Positions 32,696 to 42,252 of a stretch of 64,000 bases of DNA are shown in pieces; the stretch's first letter is position 1, and the number at the start of each line of letters is the position of its first letter. The notes below the pieces were generated by a model that was not told where the DNA came from, did no database searches, and saw nothing but the letters and a program-made list of their open reading frames with translations. Origin of the DNA: Arthrobacter rhizophilus. Lineage in GTDB: Bacteria > Actinomycetota > Actinomycetes > Actinomycetales > Micrococcaceae. Where the stretch lies: the NCBI RefSeq assembly GCF_026241105.1, contig NZ_JAPFFT010000006.1, positions 1 to 64,000 of the forward strand. The letters are read 5' to 3'. Both the position numbers and the translations under genes were made by a program.

Positions 32696-33711
32696 GCGCC
32701 GCACTTCCCAACCGCACCCGCGAAATCCAGCTGGCATCCCGCCCGCAGGGGCGTCCTGTGGAGGAGAATTTCCGGCTGGCGGAGACCGATCTGCCGGAGC
32801 TGCAGGACGGCCAGATCCTGGTCCGCAACGAGTTCATGTCGGTCGATCCTTATATGCGGGGCCGCATGAACGACGCGAAGTCCTATTCGGCACCTTTCCG
32901 CCTTGATGAAGCGCTCGACGGCGGCGCGGTTGGTGAGGTGATCGCGTCCCGCTCCGAAGCGCACAAGGTGGGCGACGTCGTCGTGCACCAGCTCGGCTGG
33001 CGCGAGTTCTCCGTGGTGGACGGCACACGTGTGACGCCCGTCCCGGCCGGCCTCGCGCCGACCTCGGCGTTCCTTGGAGCCCTCGGCATGACGGGACTGA
33101 CAGCGTATGCCGGGCTGCTCAAAGTGGCCGAGTTCAAAACGGGCGACGTCGTCTTCGTTTCCGGCGCGGCAGGAGCCGTCGGCTCGATCGTGGGCCAGAT
33201 CGCCAAGGCCATGGGTGCCTCCAAAGTGATCGGCAGTGCCGGTTCCTCCGAGAAGGTGGCGCGCTTGCTGGAACTCGGCTTCGATGCTGCCTTCGATTAC
33301 CACGACGGTCCGGTGGTGGCTCAACTCCGTGAGGCGGCGGGGGAGCGCGGCATCGACGTCTACTTCGACAACGTTGGCGGCGAGCACCTTGAGGCTGCCC
33401 TAGCGGTCCTCACGGTGGGCGGCAGCGTGGCGATGTGCGGTGCGATCTCGCAGTACAACTCCGAGGCGCCCGCAGCTGCCCCCCGCAACCTGGCTGTGGC
33501 CATTGGAAAGCAACTGACCCTCCGCGGCTTCCTGGTGAGTGGGCAGCGCCAGCACGCCGCCGAGTTTGCCGGGAAGATGGCCGGATGGCTCGCCGACGGA
33601 ACCGTCCGCTACGACGAGACGATCGTGGACGGGCTGGAAAACGCGCCGCAGGCCTTCATTGACCTCCTGGACGGGGCCAACACCGGCAAAATGCTGGTCC
33701 GCCTGCACTGA
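32692..33711 (+). CDS. NADP-dependent MDR-family oxidoreductase
   Basis: 339 residues. The nucleotide fold holds VFVSGAAGAVGSIVGQIAKAMGASKVIGSAGS, and the N-terminal SVDPYMRGRMNDAKSY marks the curcumin/leukotriene-B4 reductase-like branch without zinc ligands. These enzymes reduce alkenals and quinones formed from damaged lipids. The ATGA overlap with ohr suggests it cleans up carbonyl products of peroxide stress under the same OhrR control. A strong terminator follows. Confidence 0.9.
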   Translation: MSAALPNRTREIQLASRPQGRPVEENFRLAETDLPELQDGQILVRNEFMSVDPYMRGRMNDAKSYSAPFRLDEALDGGAVGEVIASRSEAHKVGDVVVHQLGWREFSVVDGTRVTPVPAGLAPTSAFLGALGMTGLTAYAGLLKVAEFKTGDVVFVSGAAGAVGSIVGQIAKAMGASKVIGSAGSSEKVARLLELGFDAAFDYHDGPVVAQLREAAGERGIDVYFDNVGGEHLEAALAVLTVGGSVAMCGAISQYNSEAPAAAPRNLAVAIGKQLTLRGFLVSGQRQHAAEFAGKMAGWLADGTVRYDETIVDGLENAPQAFIDLLDGANTGKMLVRLH

Positions 33712-33774
33712 GCGCCGGCCACGGTCGGCGGGCATCCTAGGACCGTTGGCTGGGAGTTCCGCTACTGCTTGGTA

Positions 33775-33812
33775 ACAAAAGCTCAACAATCTTAGGGTTG
33801 TTGGGCTTTTGT
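33775..33812 (+). terminator. Intrinsic terminator after the ohr operon
   Basis: The ACAAAAGC-led left arm (33775-33789) pairs with TTGTTGGGCTTTTGT (33798-33812), leaving an 8-base loop and a T-run inside the right arm. It is near-symmetrical and could work in both directions. It separates the ohr unit from the nucleoside importer. Confidence 0.85.
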
Positions 33813-33974
33813 GTTACCCGGGTGTGTTCCATCCCACTAAAGTTGTGGCATCAGTGCGCCCCAGGCGCAGTGCTGCGAAGCATCAGTGAAAACAGAATTT
33901 CAGCCTCGAGTTTTCGAAACGGACACTCATTGACCAACTGTCGTAGCATCAATCACTTTCTTCCTGGAGGAAAA

Positions 33975-35081
33975 TTGAAGCAATCACTGCGTGCCACCCT
34001 GAAGCGCGGTTCATTTGCGGGCGTCGCAACTGCGGGCGCCGCTGCTCTTTTGCTGGCAGGCTGCGGTAGCGCACCGTCTGCGTCGAGCTCGGGCAGTGCC
34101 ACGAAGTCGGACTACACCGCCTGCATGGTGTCCGACTCCGGTGGATTCGACGACAAGTCGTTCAACCAATCAGGCTATGAAGGCCTTCAGGCAGCAGCCA
34201 AGGATCTTGCCGTCCAGGAGAAGCACGTCCAGTCCAAGGCCGACACGGACTACGACCCCAACCTTCGTTCCATGGTCCAGCAGGGCTGCAAGCTGACGGT
34301 TACCGTCGGCTTCCTCCTGGGCGATGCAACCAAGTCGATTGCCACGGCAAACCCGAACAGCCACTTCGCCATCATCGACTACTCGGACCCCACCTTCCCG
34401 AAGAACGTCAAGCCGATTGTCTATGACACTGCCCAGGCCTCATTCTTGGCCGGCTACCTGGCGGCAGGTACCTCCAAGACGGGCAAGGTTGCCACCTTCG
34501 GTGGTCTCAACATTCCCACCGTGAGCATCTTCATGGACGGCTTCGCTGACGGCGTGAAGTACTACAACCAGAAGAAGGGTAAGTCCGTCCAGCTGCTTGG
34601 CTGGGACAAGGACAAGCAGGACGGAACGTTCGTAGGCGACTTCAAGCAGGTCGACAAGGGCAAGGTCCTCACCCAGGGATTCCTGGACCAGGGCGCCGAC
34701 GTCGTCCTTCCCGTCGCTGGTCCCGTTGGCGCGGGCGCCGGCAGTGCCATCCTTGACGCCAAGGCAAAGGGCACGGACGCCAAGCTGATCTGGGTCGACT
34801 CGGACGGCTACCTGACGGCACCCGCCTACAAGTCGGTCATCCTGACCTCGGTCCAGAAGACCATGGCCACGGCTGTCGAAACGGTCATCAAGGCGGACAA
34901 GGACGGCAAGTTCGATCCGAGCCCCTACGTTGGCACGCTCGACAACGGGGGCGTGGCACTTGCCCCGTTCCACGATTTAGACTCCGCGGTGCCGGCTGAC
35001 ATGAAGAGCGATCTTGACCAGCTGAAGAAGGACATTATCTCCGGCGCAGTGAAGGTCCAATCAAAGTCCAGCCCTAAGTAA
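33975..35081 (+). CDS. BMP-family nucleoside-binding lipoprotein
   Basis: 368 residues. The lipobox is LLAGC at about residues 24-28 after a hydrophobic signal, then a Ser/Gly linker. The body is a periplasmic-binding fold of the PnrA/BmpA family: MVSDSGGFDDKSFNQSGYEG, VGFLLGDATKSIA, PVAGPVGAGAGSAI. It captures nucleosides outside the membrane for the ABC importer that follows. TTG 33975 is the start because TGGAGGA precedes it; no ATG or GTG gives a complete signal peptide. A terminator-like hairpin after the gene probably lowers expression of the downstream transporter genes relative to the binding protein. Confidence 0.92.
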   Translation: MKQSLRATLKRGSFAGVATAGAAALLLAGCGSAPSASSSGSATKSDYTACMVSDSGGFDDKSFNQSGYEGLQAAAKDLAVQEKHVQSKADTDYDPNLRSMVQQGCKLTVTVGFLLGDATKSIATANPNSHFAIIDYSDPTFPKNVKPIVYDTAQASFLAGYLAAGTSKTGKVATFGGLNIPTVSIFMDGFADGVKYYNQKKGKSVQLLGWDKDKQDGTFVGDFKQVDKGKVLTQGFLDQGADVVLPVAGPVGAGAGSAILDAKAKGTDAKLIWVDSDGYLTAPAYKSVILTSVQKTMATAVETVIKADKDGKFDPSPYVGTLDNGGVALAPFHDLDSAVPADMKSDLDQLKKDIISGAVKVQSKSSPK

Positions 35082-35101
35082 TAGTCCGGGCTAAACCACG
35101 C

Positions 35102-35142
35102 CGCGCTGCCCTTCAGCCGAGTTTTGGCAGAAGGGCAGCGCG
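35102..35142 (+). terminator. Attenuator-like terminator between binding protein and ATPase genes
   Basis: CGCGCTGCCCTTC (35102-35114) pairs perfectly with 35130-35142 around 15 bases, followed by TTCTGCGTTG. It lies 21 bases after the lipoprotein stop. In such importers a partial terminator here usually keeps the binding protein in excess. Confidence 0.75.
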
Positions 35143-35244
35143 TTCTGCGTTGCCTTCAATTTGCTCTTCGACACTCCTTTGCCGAGCACTATGCTGGGAG
35201 CACGGTGATGACGAGGGGCCATCCTTTATAGATGGGTTGGAGTT

Positions 35245-36795
35245 TTGAAACTCGAACTGAAAGGGATCACGAAGCGCTTCGGATCCCTCGTAGCCAATGA
35301 CCACATCGACCTCGTGGTTGAACCCGGCCAAGTCCATTGCCTTTTGGGCGAAAACGGTGCCGGTAAATCCACCCTGATGAATGTCCTTTACGGACTTTAC
35401 GACCCCAGTGACGGTGAAATCCTGGTCGACGGCAAGCCGGTGGTCTTCAAGGGTCCCGGCGACGCCATGGCAGCCGGAATCGGCATGGTCCACCAGCACT
35501 TCATGCTGATTCCGGTCTTCACGGTGGCCGAAAATGTCGCATTGGGAAACGAAGCCACCAAGGCAGCCGGTTTCCTGAACCTGGATGAAACCCGCCGCAA
35601 GATTTCCGAGATTTCCAAGCAATACGGTTTCCATGTCGACCCCGATGCCCTCGTGGAAGACCTTCCCGTGGGAGTGCAGCAGCGGGTCGAAATCATCAAG
35701 GCGCTCGTGCGCGACGCAGAAGTCCTGATTCTGGATGAACCGACTGCCGTTCTCACTCCGCAGGAAACCGACGAGCTTCTGGATATCATCCGACAGCTCA
35801 AGGCTGCCGGAAAATCCATTGTCTTTATTTCGCACAAACTGCGTGAGGTCAAGGAAATTTCGGACATCATTACAGTGATCCGGCGGGGGAAAGTGGTCGG
35901 CTCGGCTGATCCCTCGGCGTCCCCGACAGAACTCGCCTCGGCGATGGTGGGCCGCGCGGTCAGCCTGACCTTGGAAAAGAAGCCTGCCCAACCGGGTGAG
36001 GCGACCTTCAAGGTCCGGGACCTCACCGTTGTTGACCACAATGGCCAGCACGTCGTGGACGGGCTGAGTTTCGACATCGCCAAGGGTGAAGTGCTTGCCA
36101 TTGCTGGAGTCCAAGGCAACGGCCAGACCGAGCTCACCGAGGCCATCCTAGGCGTCCAGCCCCACGTCACCGGATCCATCACCCTCGACGGCGTCGAACT
36201 GCTCGGCAAGAGCGTCAAGCAAGTCCTGTCCGCCGGCGTCGGGTTCGTCCCCGAGGACCGCAAGATCGACGGTCTGGTAGGGACGTTCTCCATTTCCGAG
36301 AACATGATCCTGGACCTGTACGACAAGCCGCCTTTCGCCCAGGGCATTGGCATGAAACCGGCCTTGATTGCTACCCATGCGGAGAAAAAGGTCGCAGAGT
36401 TCGATGTGCGGACGCCGTCGATCGACGTCGCAGTAGGTACGCTCTCCGGTGGAAACCAGCAAAAGGTGGTGCTGGCAAGGGAGCTGTCCAGACCATTGAG
36501 ACTCTTCATCGCCTCACAGCCCACCCGGGGACTCGACGTCGGCTCCATCGAATTCGTGCACAAACGGGTCATTGCCGAACGGGACAACGGAACTCCGGTG
36601 ATGATCGTCTCCACAGAGCTCGATGAGGTGCTTGAGCTCGCTGACAGGATCGCCGTTCTCTACCGTGGAAGGCTCGTAGGGATTGTCCCCGCCGGTACCT
36701 CCCGCGATGTGCTGGGCTTGATGATGGCAGGCGTTCCGGAACACGAGGCAGAACTGACTGCGCACAAAACCCTCGAGGGAGGAACAAATGTCTGA
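35245..36795 (+). CDS. Nucleoside ABC importer, double ATP-binding protein
   Basis: 516 residues with two ATPase domains. Domain 1 has Walker A LLGENGAGKST and Walker B ILDEPTAVLTP but a weak signature (LPVGVQQRVEI). Domain 2 has a degenerate Walker A (GVQGNGQTEL) and a full signature (LSGGNQQKVVL). This asymmetry is normal for the RbsA/NupA/YufO type. It drives import by the two permeases encoded next. TTG 35245 starts the frame (KLELKGITKRFG); the Shine-Dalgarno is weak (GGTTGGAG). It overlaps the first permease by 8 bases. Confidence 0.93.
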   Translation: MKLELKGITKRFGSLVANDHIDLVVEPGQVHCLLGENGAGKSTLMNVLYGLYDPSDGEILVDGKPVVFKGPGDAMAAGIGMVHQHFMLIPVFTVAENVALGNEATKAAGFLNLDETRRKISEISKQYGFHVDPDALVEDLPVGVQQRVEIIKALVRDAEVLILDEPTAVLTPQETDELLDIIRQLKAAGKSIVFISHKLREVKEISDIITVIRRGKVVGSADPSASPTELASAMVGRAVSLTLEKKPAQPGEATFKVRDLTVVDHNGQHVVDGLSFDIAKGEVLAIAGVQGNGQTELTEAILGVQPHVTGSITLDGVELLGKSVKQVLSAGVGFVPEDRKIDGLVGTFSISENMILDLYDKPPFAQGIGMKPALIATHAEKKVAEFDVRTPSIDVAVGTLSGGNQQKVVLARELSRPLRLFIASQPTRGLDVGSIEFVHKRVIAERDNGTPVMIVSTELDEVLELADRIAVLYRGRLVGIVPAGTSRDVLGLMMAGVPEHEAELTAHKTLEGGTNV

Positions 36796-38164
36796 GTCCA
36801 ACACCCCTCGACACAAACACGGGGTCAAGCCGGTGCTCCCGGATACATCGATTGGCGACGACGTCGTTGCGGACGTCGCACTGGACACTGCGGACGGTGC
36901 GATGGCCCCGTCAGCGGTTCCGGCTACGAGCCAAGGCGGACAGATCCCGCACGCCGCCGGTGGTTCGGTCTTCCGGCAGATCGTGACCGGAAACGCCATG
37001 GTGTCGGTGCTGTCAGTGCTCCTCGCGATTGTGCTCGGCGGAATCCTCATGGCCGTGACCAACCCCAAAGTGGCCGAAACGGCAGGATATTTCTTCGCGC
37101 AGCCGGGGGACATGCTCACCGAGGTGTTCAGACCTTACGTAGCGCTGGTCCAGGGCTCGCTGTTCAACTGGGCCGGGGCCGACGCCGCAGCCCAGCTGTA
37201 CCCGATTACTGAAACACTGACGGTGTCCACGCCGTTGATTTGTGCCGGACTTGGCGTGGCGTTGGCGTTCCGTGCGGGATTGTTCAACATCGGCGCGCAA
37301 GGTCAAATTATCTTTGGTGCCCTGTTCGGCGCCTACGTTGGCTTCACGTGGCACTTGCCGTTCCTGGTTCACCTCCTGGTGGTCATCGTTGCCGGACTCG
37401 TCGGCGGCGCGGTGTGGGGCGCCGTCGTCGGTCTCCTCAAGGCGAGGACCGGCGCGCATGAGGTCATCGTGACCATCATGCTGAACTACATCGCCAACTT
37501 CCTGCTCCTTTTTCTCCTGACCACGCCGGCTTTCCAGCGAAAAGGCTCGACCAACCCGATCTCGCCCTTCTTGGACCAGTCGGCGCTGTTTCCGGAGTTG
37601 CTCGGTCCGCAGTTCAGGCTCCACGCCGGCTTCCTCTTGGCCGTGCTGGCAACGGTCTTCGTCTGGTGGCTCCTGAACCGCTCCACCCTTGGCTTCGAAT
37701 TCCGGGCCGTCGGCGCCAACCAGAGCGCCGCACGCACCGCTGGGATCAATGTTCCACGGGCCGTGATCCTGGTCATGGCGATTGCGGGTGCGCTTGCGGG
37801 CCTGGCTGGCATTGCGCAGGTATCAGGGACGGAGAAATACCTCTCGGGAGGCGTCGCGGCTTCCATCGGATTCGATGCCATCACAGTTGCCCTGCTGGGC
37901 CGTTCGACGCCGTGGGGAACCTTCTTCGCCGGTCTCCTGTTCGGTGCGTTCAGGGCGGGAGGGGTCGCAATGCAGGCACAGACCCAGACGCCGATCGACA
38001 TCGTTTTGGTCATCCAGTCGCTGATCGTCCTGTTCATTGCGGCGCCGCCGCTGGTGCGTGCGATCTTCGGGCTGAATCCCCGGAAAAAGAAGAAGGCCCC
38101 GGGCGGCCCTGGCTCCGGAACGATCCCCTCCGGAAAAATTGAGAGCGGAGCGGCAACAGCATGA
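36788..38164 (+). CDS. Nucleoside ABC importer permease 1
   Basis: 458 residues. A hydrophilic N-terminal extension of about 65 residues precedes the first helix (VSVLSVLLAIVLGGILMAV). The BPD_transp_2 core has the motifs FRAGLFNIGAQGQI and GFEFRAVGANQSAARTAGIN. The Lys/Gly-rich C-terminal tail is cytoplasmic (NPRKKKKAPGG). AGGGAGGAA precedes ATG 36788. It overlaps the next permease by ATGA. It is homologous to YufP/NupB-like permeases of purine nucleoside uptake. Confidence 0.92.
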   Translation: MSESNTPRHKHGVKPVLPDTSIGDDVVADVALDTADGAMAPSAVPATSQGGQIPHAAGGSVFRQIVTGNAMVSVLSVLLAIVLGGILMAVTNPKVAETAGYFFAQPGDMLTEVFRPYVALVQGSLFNWAGADAAAQLYPITETLTVSTPLICAGLGVALAFRAGLFNIGAQGQIIFGALFGAYVGFTWHLPFLVHLLVVIVAGLVGGAVWGAVVGLLKARTGAHEVIVTIMLNYIANFLLLFLLTTPAFQRKGSTNPISPFLDQSALFPELLGPQFRLHAGFLLAVLATVFVWWLLNRSTLGFEFRAVGANQSAARTAGINVPRAVILVMAIAGALAGLAGIAQVSGTEKYLSGGVAASIGFDAITVALLGRSTPWGTFFAGLLFGAFRAGGVAMQAQTQTPIDIVLVIQSLIVLFIAAPPLVRAIFGLNPRKKKKAPGGPGSGTIPSGKIESGAATA

Positions 38165-39672
38165 GCACCACAACAACAACATCCGGCAGTGGCACCCCCG
38201 CCGGCAACGCCCCTGCGCGCTCCGGAAAACCGGGTGTCAGCGAACTGGTGAGCTGGAAGGCCGGAATCGGGCTGTCCCTGCTTGCAATCCTGGGAACCGT
38301 GCTGTTCGGATTCATGTCCAATTCGAAGTCGGCAGGCTTCGGCATCGCCGAGGCGGCCAATGAAGCAGCCTCGAATGTAGCTGCGTGGGTCACGCTGGTC
38401 CTGGCCCTTCTGCTTTCAGCGTGGCTCGGATACCTATGGTTCGTCCGCCGTCGTTCAGGCCTCGCGTCGGGTTCAGGCCAGGTCCCGGGCTGGCTGCCCG
38501 CAGCCACGGTCGCCGCTGTGGTGGTCCTGGGCCTTGCCGCGCTCGGAGTCGCGAAGGTTGTCCGGATCACGGTTCCTTCCGCGGCCATAGGCTGGATCTG
38601 CGCAGTCGTTTTGCTGGGCCTGGCGGGCTACACGGTGTACCTCACGCAAGCAAAGCGGACCATTCCCCGGTGGGTGGGAGGTACTTTCGCCGCCCTTTTC
38701 CTGATCGGCTTCATGGTCTGGATCGTGGCCCACGGAAATGACGCAGAGCCGTCCATCTCCCTCGCCGGCCTGATCGCAGGATCCGTAACCTTGGCCGTGC
38801 CGCTGGTGTTCGGTTCCCTTTCCGGGGTTCTGTGCGAACGCGTCGGCGTGGTCAACATCGCCATTGAAGGACAGCTCCTTTTGGGTGCGTTTTCCGCTGC
38901 CGTTGTCGCCACGGTGACACACAACGTCTACGCCGGGCTGGTCGCCGCGGCGGTGGCCGGGGCGCTTGTTTCCCTGGTTCTGGCAGTGGTCAGCATCAAG
39001 TACCTCGTCAACCAGATTATCGTGGGCGTCGTCCTCAACGTTCTCATCAGTGGACTGACGAGCTTCCTGTTCTCGACGCTGTTGACAGCCGACCCGGAAG
39101 GCCTCAACAAGCCGGGCCGCCTGCCCCCGGTGGATATCCCCTTCCTGTCCGATATCCCCATCATTGGCCCGATCCTGTTCCACCAGTCCCTCGTGGGCTA
39201 TTTGATGTACATCGCCGTGATCGTGGTCTACCTCGGCCTATTCCACACGAAATGGGGCCTCCGTGTGAGGGCGGTCGGCGAGCACCCTCAGGCCGCTGAC
39301 ACCGTGGGCATCAATGTCAACCGGACCCGTTTTTGGAACGTGCTCATGGGCGGCGCGATCGCAGGCATTGGCGGCTCCTTCTTCACGCTGGTATCCGTGG
39401 ACGCCTTCAGCAAGGACATGTCCGGAGGCCGCGGGTACATCGCGCTGGCAGCGTTGATCTTCGGGCGGTGGAACCCGATCGGCGCGTTCCTGGCCGCGTT
39501 GCTGTTCGGCTTCGCGGACAACCTCCAGAGCGTCATCACGATCATCGGATCGCCCGTGCCGAGCCAGTTCATGGCGATGCTGCCCTACGCCTTGACGGTC
39601 TTCGCCGTCGCTGGATTGGTAGGCAGGTCCCGGCCGCCGGCGGCAAGCGGCATACCGTACGTGAAGGGTTGA
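38161..39672 (+). CDS. Nucleoside ABC importer permease 2
   Basis: 503 residues, longer than typical YufQ/NupC-type permeases (about 310) because of an N-terminal block of about 190 residues with four extra predicted helices (for example LSLLAILGTVLFGFM and ATVAAVVVLGLAALGVAKVV). The conserved core starts near SLAGLIAGSVTLAVPLVFGSL and has CERVGVVNIAIEGQLLLGA and RAVGEHPQAADTVGINV. It pairs with permease 1. The stop is directly before the cytidine deaminase gene, which ties import to catabolism. Confidence 0.92.
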   Translation: MSTTTTTSGSGTPAGNAPARSGKPGVSELVSWKAGIGLSLLAILGTVLFGFMSNSKSAGFGIAEAANEAASNVAAWVTLVLALLLSAWLGYLWFVRRRSGLASGSGQVPGWLPAATVAAVVVLGLAALGVAKVVRITVPSAAIGWICAVVLLGLAGYTVYLTQAKRTIPRWVGGTFAALFLIGFMVWIVAHGNDAEPSISLAGLIAGSVTLAVPLVFGSLSGVLCERVGVVNIAIEGQLLLGAFSAAVVATVTHNVYAGLVAAAVAGALVSLVLAVVSIKYLVNQIIVGVVLNVLISGLTSFLFSTLLTADPEGLNKPGRLPPVDIPFLSDIPIIGPILFHQSLVGYLMYIAVIVVYLGLFHTKWGLRVRAVGEHPQAADTVGINVNRTRFWNVLMGGAIAGIGGSFFTLVSVDAFSKDMSGGRGYIALAALIFGRWNPIGAFLAALLFGFADNLQSVITIIGSPVPSQFMAMLPYALTVFAVAGLVGRSRPPAASGIPYVKG

Positions 39673-39674
39673 CC

Positions 39675-40088
39675 GTGACGGTCACGGATACCCAAGGCGT
39701 GGACTGGGCGGCCCTGGAGGCTGCTGCGGTCGCTGCCATGGGGAAGGCCTACGCTCCGTACTCGAAGTTCCCGGTGGGGGCCGCTGCCCTCACCGAGGAC
39801 GGGCGGATCGTTAGCGGCTGCAACGTCGAGAACGCCAGCTATGGCCTCACCTTGTGTGCCGAGTGCGCCCTGGTGGGTGACCTCCACATGGGTGGCGGCG
39901 GCAGATTGCGGGCGTTCTATTGCGTCGATGCGAAGGGGAACGTCCTCATGCCGTGCGGCCGCTGCAGGCAGTTGTTGTATGAATTCCGTGCACCCGGCAT
40001 GCAGCTCATGACAACACAGGGCATCAAGACCATGGACCAAGTGCTGCCCGATGCCTTCGGTCCCGACAACCTCGAGGAGAACCGGTGA
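39675..40088 (+). CDS. cdd: Cytidine deaminase
   Basis: 137 residues, the tetrameric class. Zinc ligands are Cys61 (with catalytic Glu63 in CAEC), Cys94 and Cys97 (PCGRC). The substrate motif is YSKFPVGAA, and GCNVENASYG precedes the active site. It turns cytidine and deoxycytidine into uridine forms. GTG 39675 follows GAAGGG and starts 2 bases after the permease stop. It overlaps the phosphorylase by 4 bases (GTGA). Confidence 0.95.
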   Translation: MTVTDTQGVDWAALEAAAVAAMGKAYAPYSKFPVGAAALTEDGRIVSGCNVENASYGLTLCAECALVGDLHMGGGGRLRAFYCVDAKGNVLMPCGRCRQLLYEFRAPGMQLMTTQGIKTMDQVLPDAFGPDNLEENR

Positions 40089-41395
40089 CACAGACTGAAG
40101 CGTTTGATGCCGTGCAGATCATCAGCATCAAGCGGGACAAGGGCACCCTGAGCCCGGAACAGATCGACTGGACCATCGACGCCTACACTCGGGGCGTCAT
40201 CGCCGACGAGCAGATGGCCGCCCTGAATATGGCAATCCTGCTCAACGGGATGGACCGCGCCGAGATCTCGCGCTGGACCGCGGCGATGATCGCCTCGGGC
40301 GAGCGAATGGACTTCTCCAGCCTTCGGCGTCCCGACGGCGGCACGAAGGCCACCACCGACAAGCACTCCACCGGGGGAGTCGGGGACAAGATCACCCTTC
40401 CGCTGGCGCCTTTGGTGGCGGTCTTCGGAGTGGCGGTTCCCCAGCTTTCGGGCAGGGGACTGGGCCACACCGGCGGCACCTTGGACAAGCTGGAAGCAAT
40501 TCCCGGGTGGCGTGCGGATCTGAGCAACGAAGAAATCCTGGCCCAACTACAGGACGTCGGAGCGGTCATTTGCGCTGCCGGCACGGGATTGGCACCGGCA
40601 GACAAGAAGCTCTACGCCCTCCGGGACGTTACGGGCACGGTGGAAGCCATCCCACTGATTGCCTCGTCCATCATGAGCAAGAAGATCGCCGAGGGCACCG
40701 GTTCCCTGGTGCTTGACGTGAAGGTGGGCTCGGGGGCTTTCATGAAGGACGAAGCACGCGCCCGTGAGCTGGCCGAGACCATGGTGGCGCTGGGCAAGGA
40801 TGCCGGGGTCAACACCGTAGCCCTCCTGACCAACATGAGCACTCCGCTGGGCCTGACTGCGGGAAATGCCATCGAGGTGGAGGAATCGGTGGAGGTGCTT
40901 GCAGGCGGCGGTCCGGAGGACGTCGTCGAGCTGACCATCAGGCTCGCCGAAGAGATGCTCGCCTGTGCAGGTGTGTACGACGCCGACCCCGCGGCCGCGC
41001 TCAAGGACGGCCGGGCAATGGACGTCTGGAACCGCATGATCGAAGCGCAGGGCGGCGATCCGCGTGCGGCGTTGCCCGTGGCCAAGGAATCCGAGGTCAT
41101 CCCGGCTCCGGCCGACGGAGTCCTGGTGGAACTGGACGCATTGTCGGTGGGCGTGGCTGCGTGGCGCCTGGGCGCCGGACGTGCCCGGAAGGAAGACATC
41201 GTCCAGGCCGGCGCAGGGGTGCGGATGCATGCCAAGCCGGGCGCCCTGGTGCGGGCGGGGGAGCCGCTGATGACCCTCCTGACCGACACCCCTGAAAAGT
41301 TCGAAAGAGCCAAGGAAGCCTTGGAAGGAGCCGTGCTGATCGCGCCGGAAGGCTCACGGCCGGCACAACGGCTCATCATCGACCGGATCTCCTAG
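40085..41395 (+). CDS. deoA: Thymidine (pyrimidine-nucleoside) phosphorylase
   Basis: 436 residues. The family signature SGRGLGHTGGTLDKLEAIPG, the phosphate loop DKHSTGGVGDKIT and the KVGSGAFMK block are all present, with the C-terminal PYNP domain (ADGVLVELDALSVGVAAWRLGAGRARKED). It splits pyrimidine nucleosides to base plus (deoxy)ribose-1-phosphate, using products of Cdd. In high-GC Gram-positives it may act on both thymidine and uridine. GTG 40085. Confidence 0.95.
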   Translation: MTQTEAFDAVQIISIKRDKGTLSPEQIDWTIDAYTRGVIADEQMAALNMAILLNGMDRAEISRWTAAMIASGERMDFSSLRRPDGGTKATTDKHSTGGVGDKITLPLAPLVAVFGVAVPQLSGRGLGHTGGTLDKLEAIPGWRADLSNEEILAQLQDVGAVICAAGTGLAPADKKLYALRDVTGTVEAIPLIASSIMSKKIAEGTGSLVLDVKVGSGAFMKDEARARELAETMVALGKDAGVNTVALLTNMSTPLGLTAGNAIEVEESVEVLAGGGPEDVVELTIRLAEEMLACAGVYDADPAAALKDGRAMDVWNRMIEAQGGDPRAALPVAKESEVIPAPADGVLVELDALSVGVAAWRLGAGRARKEDIVQAGAGVRMHAKPGALVRAGEPLMTLLTDTPEKFERAKEALEGAVLIAPEGSRPAQRLIIDRIS

Positions 41396-41460
41396 GCTGG
41401 CCTCCCGGGCATTTTCGGATGGCCGGGAGACAATCCTTACGGCCATTCGTTAGGAAGACC

Positions 41461-42120
41461 GTGCAGGCAATCAACGATTTCATCCTCGCTGCCGCAGGGC
41501 AGCCTTGGGTCCTGCTTCTGGTCTTTGCCTGCTGTGTGATCGACGGATTTTTCCCACCTATTCCCAGCGAGTCGGTAGTGGTTGGACTGGCTGCCGTCTC
41601 CGCTACGGCCGGAGTGCCCAACGCGTGGTTGCTGATTCTGGTGGGCGCGCTCGGGGCATTCTCTGGCGACAACATCGCCTACTTGATCGGCCGCAAAATA
41701 GGTGTTCGCCGCTGGCGGTGGATGCGTTCCCAAAGGATGCAGGGTGCGTTCCGTTGGGCTGGACGGGAACTTCGACGCCGGGCCGCGTCGCTGATCATGG
41801 TGGCCCGGTTCATCCCCGTCGGCCGGGTGGCGGTCAACCTCACCGCTGGAGCCACGCGCTTCTCGCACGGCATGTTTGTGGCGCTTACAGCCGTGTCTGC
41901 CGTTCTGTGGGCCAGCTACTCGGTGGCGATCGGTTTGTTCTTCGGGCAGTGGTTCGAACACAACCACTTGCTCGGGGCGATCATCGCGATCGTCGCGGCA
42001 GTCATCCTCGGAATCATCGTGGACCGGGTCATCAGCACAGTCCGTGGCTCCACGCCCTCGCCAGAAGAGGTCAAAGCGGTCGAAGATGCCGGGGAGACCG
42101 AAGACGAACCCGTCACCTAG
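41461..42120 (+). CDS. DedA-family membrane protein 1
   Basis: 219 residues. SNARE-associated/DedA motifs are GALGAFSGDNIAYLIGRKIG and VARFIPVGRVAVNLTAGATR, with 4-5 membrane helices. DedA proteins are probably lipid flippases (undecaprenyl or phosphatidyl lipids) driven by proton motive force. The C terminus is acidic (PEEVKAVEDAGETEDEP). GTG 41461 has GGAAG just upstream; an ATG at 41419 has no ribosome binding site. The next gene is a paralogue. Confidence 0.88.
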   Translation: MQAINDFILAAAGQPWVLLLVFACCVIDGFFPPIPSESVVVGLAAVSATAGVPNAWLLILVGALGAFSGDNIAYLIGRKIGVRRWRWMRSQRMQGAFRWAGRELRRRAASLIMVARFIPVGRVAVNLTAGATRFSHGMFVALTAVSAVLWASYSVAIGLFFGQWFEHNHLLGAIIAIVAAVILGIIVDRVISTVRGSTPSPEEVKAVEDAGETEDEPVT

Positions 42121-42252
42121 CCAAGTTTCGAGCTAGCGTTAAGTTGTGTCCTTCTCTGGCCGGGACGTAGCGAACGACGTTCCGGCCGTGGGACACTGGA
42201 TAGCGATCTGTGTCACGCAACCGCGTGACTTTCATTGAGGAGCAATGCCTGC

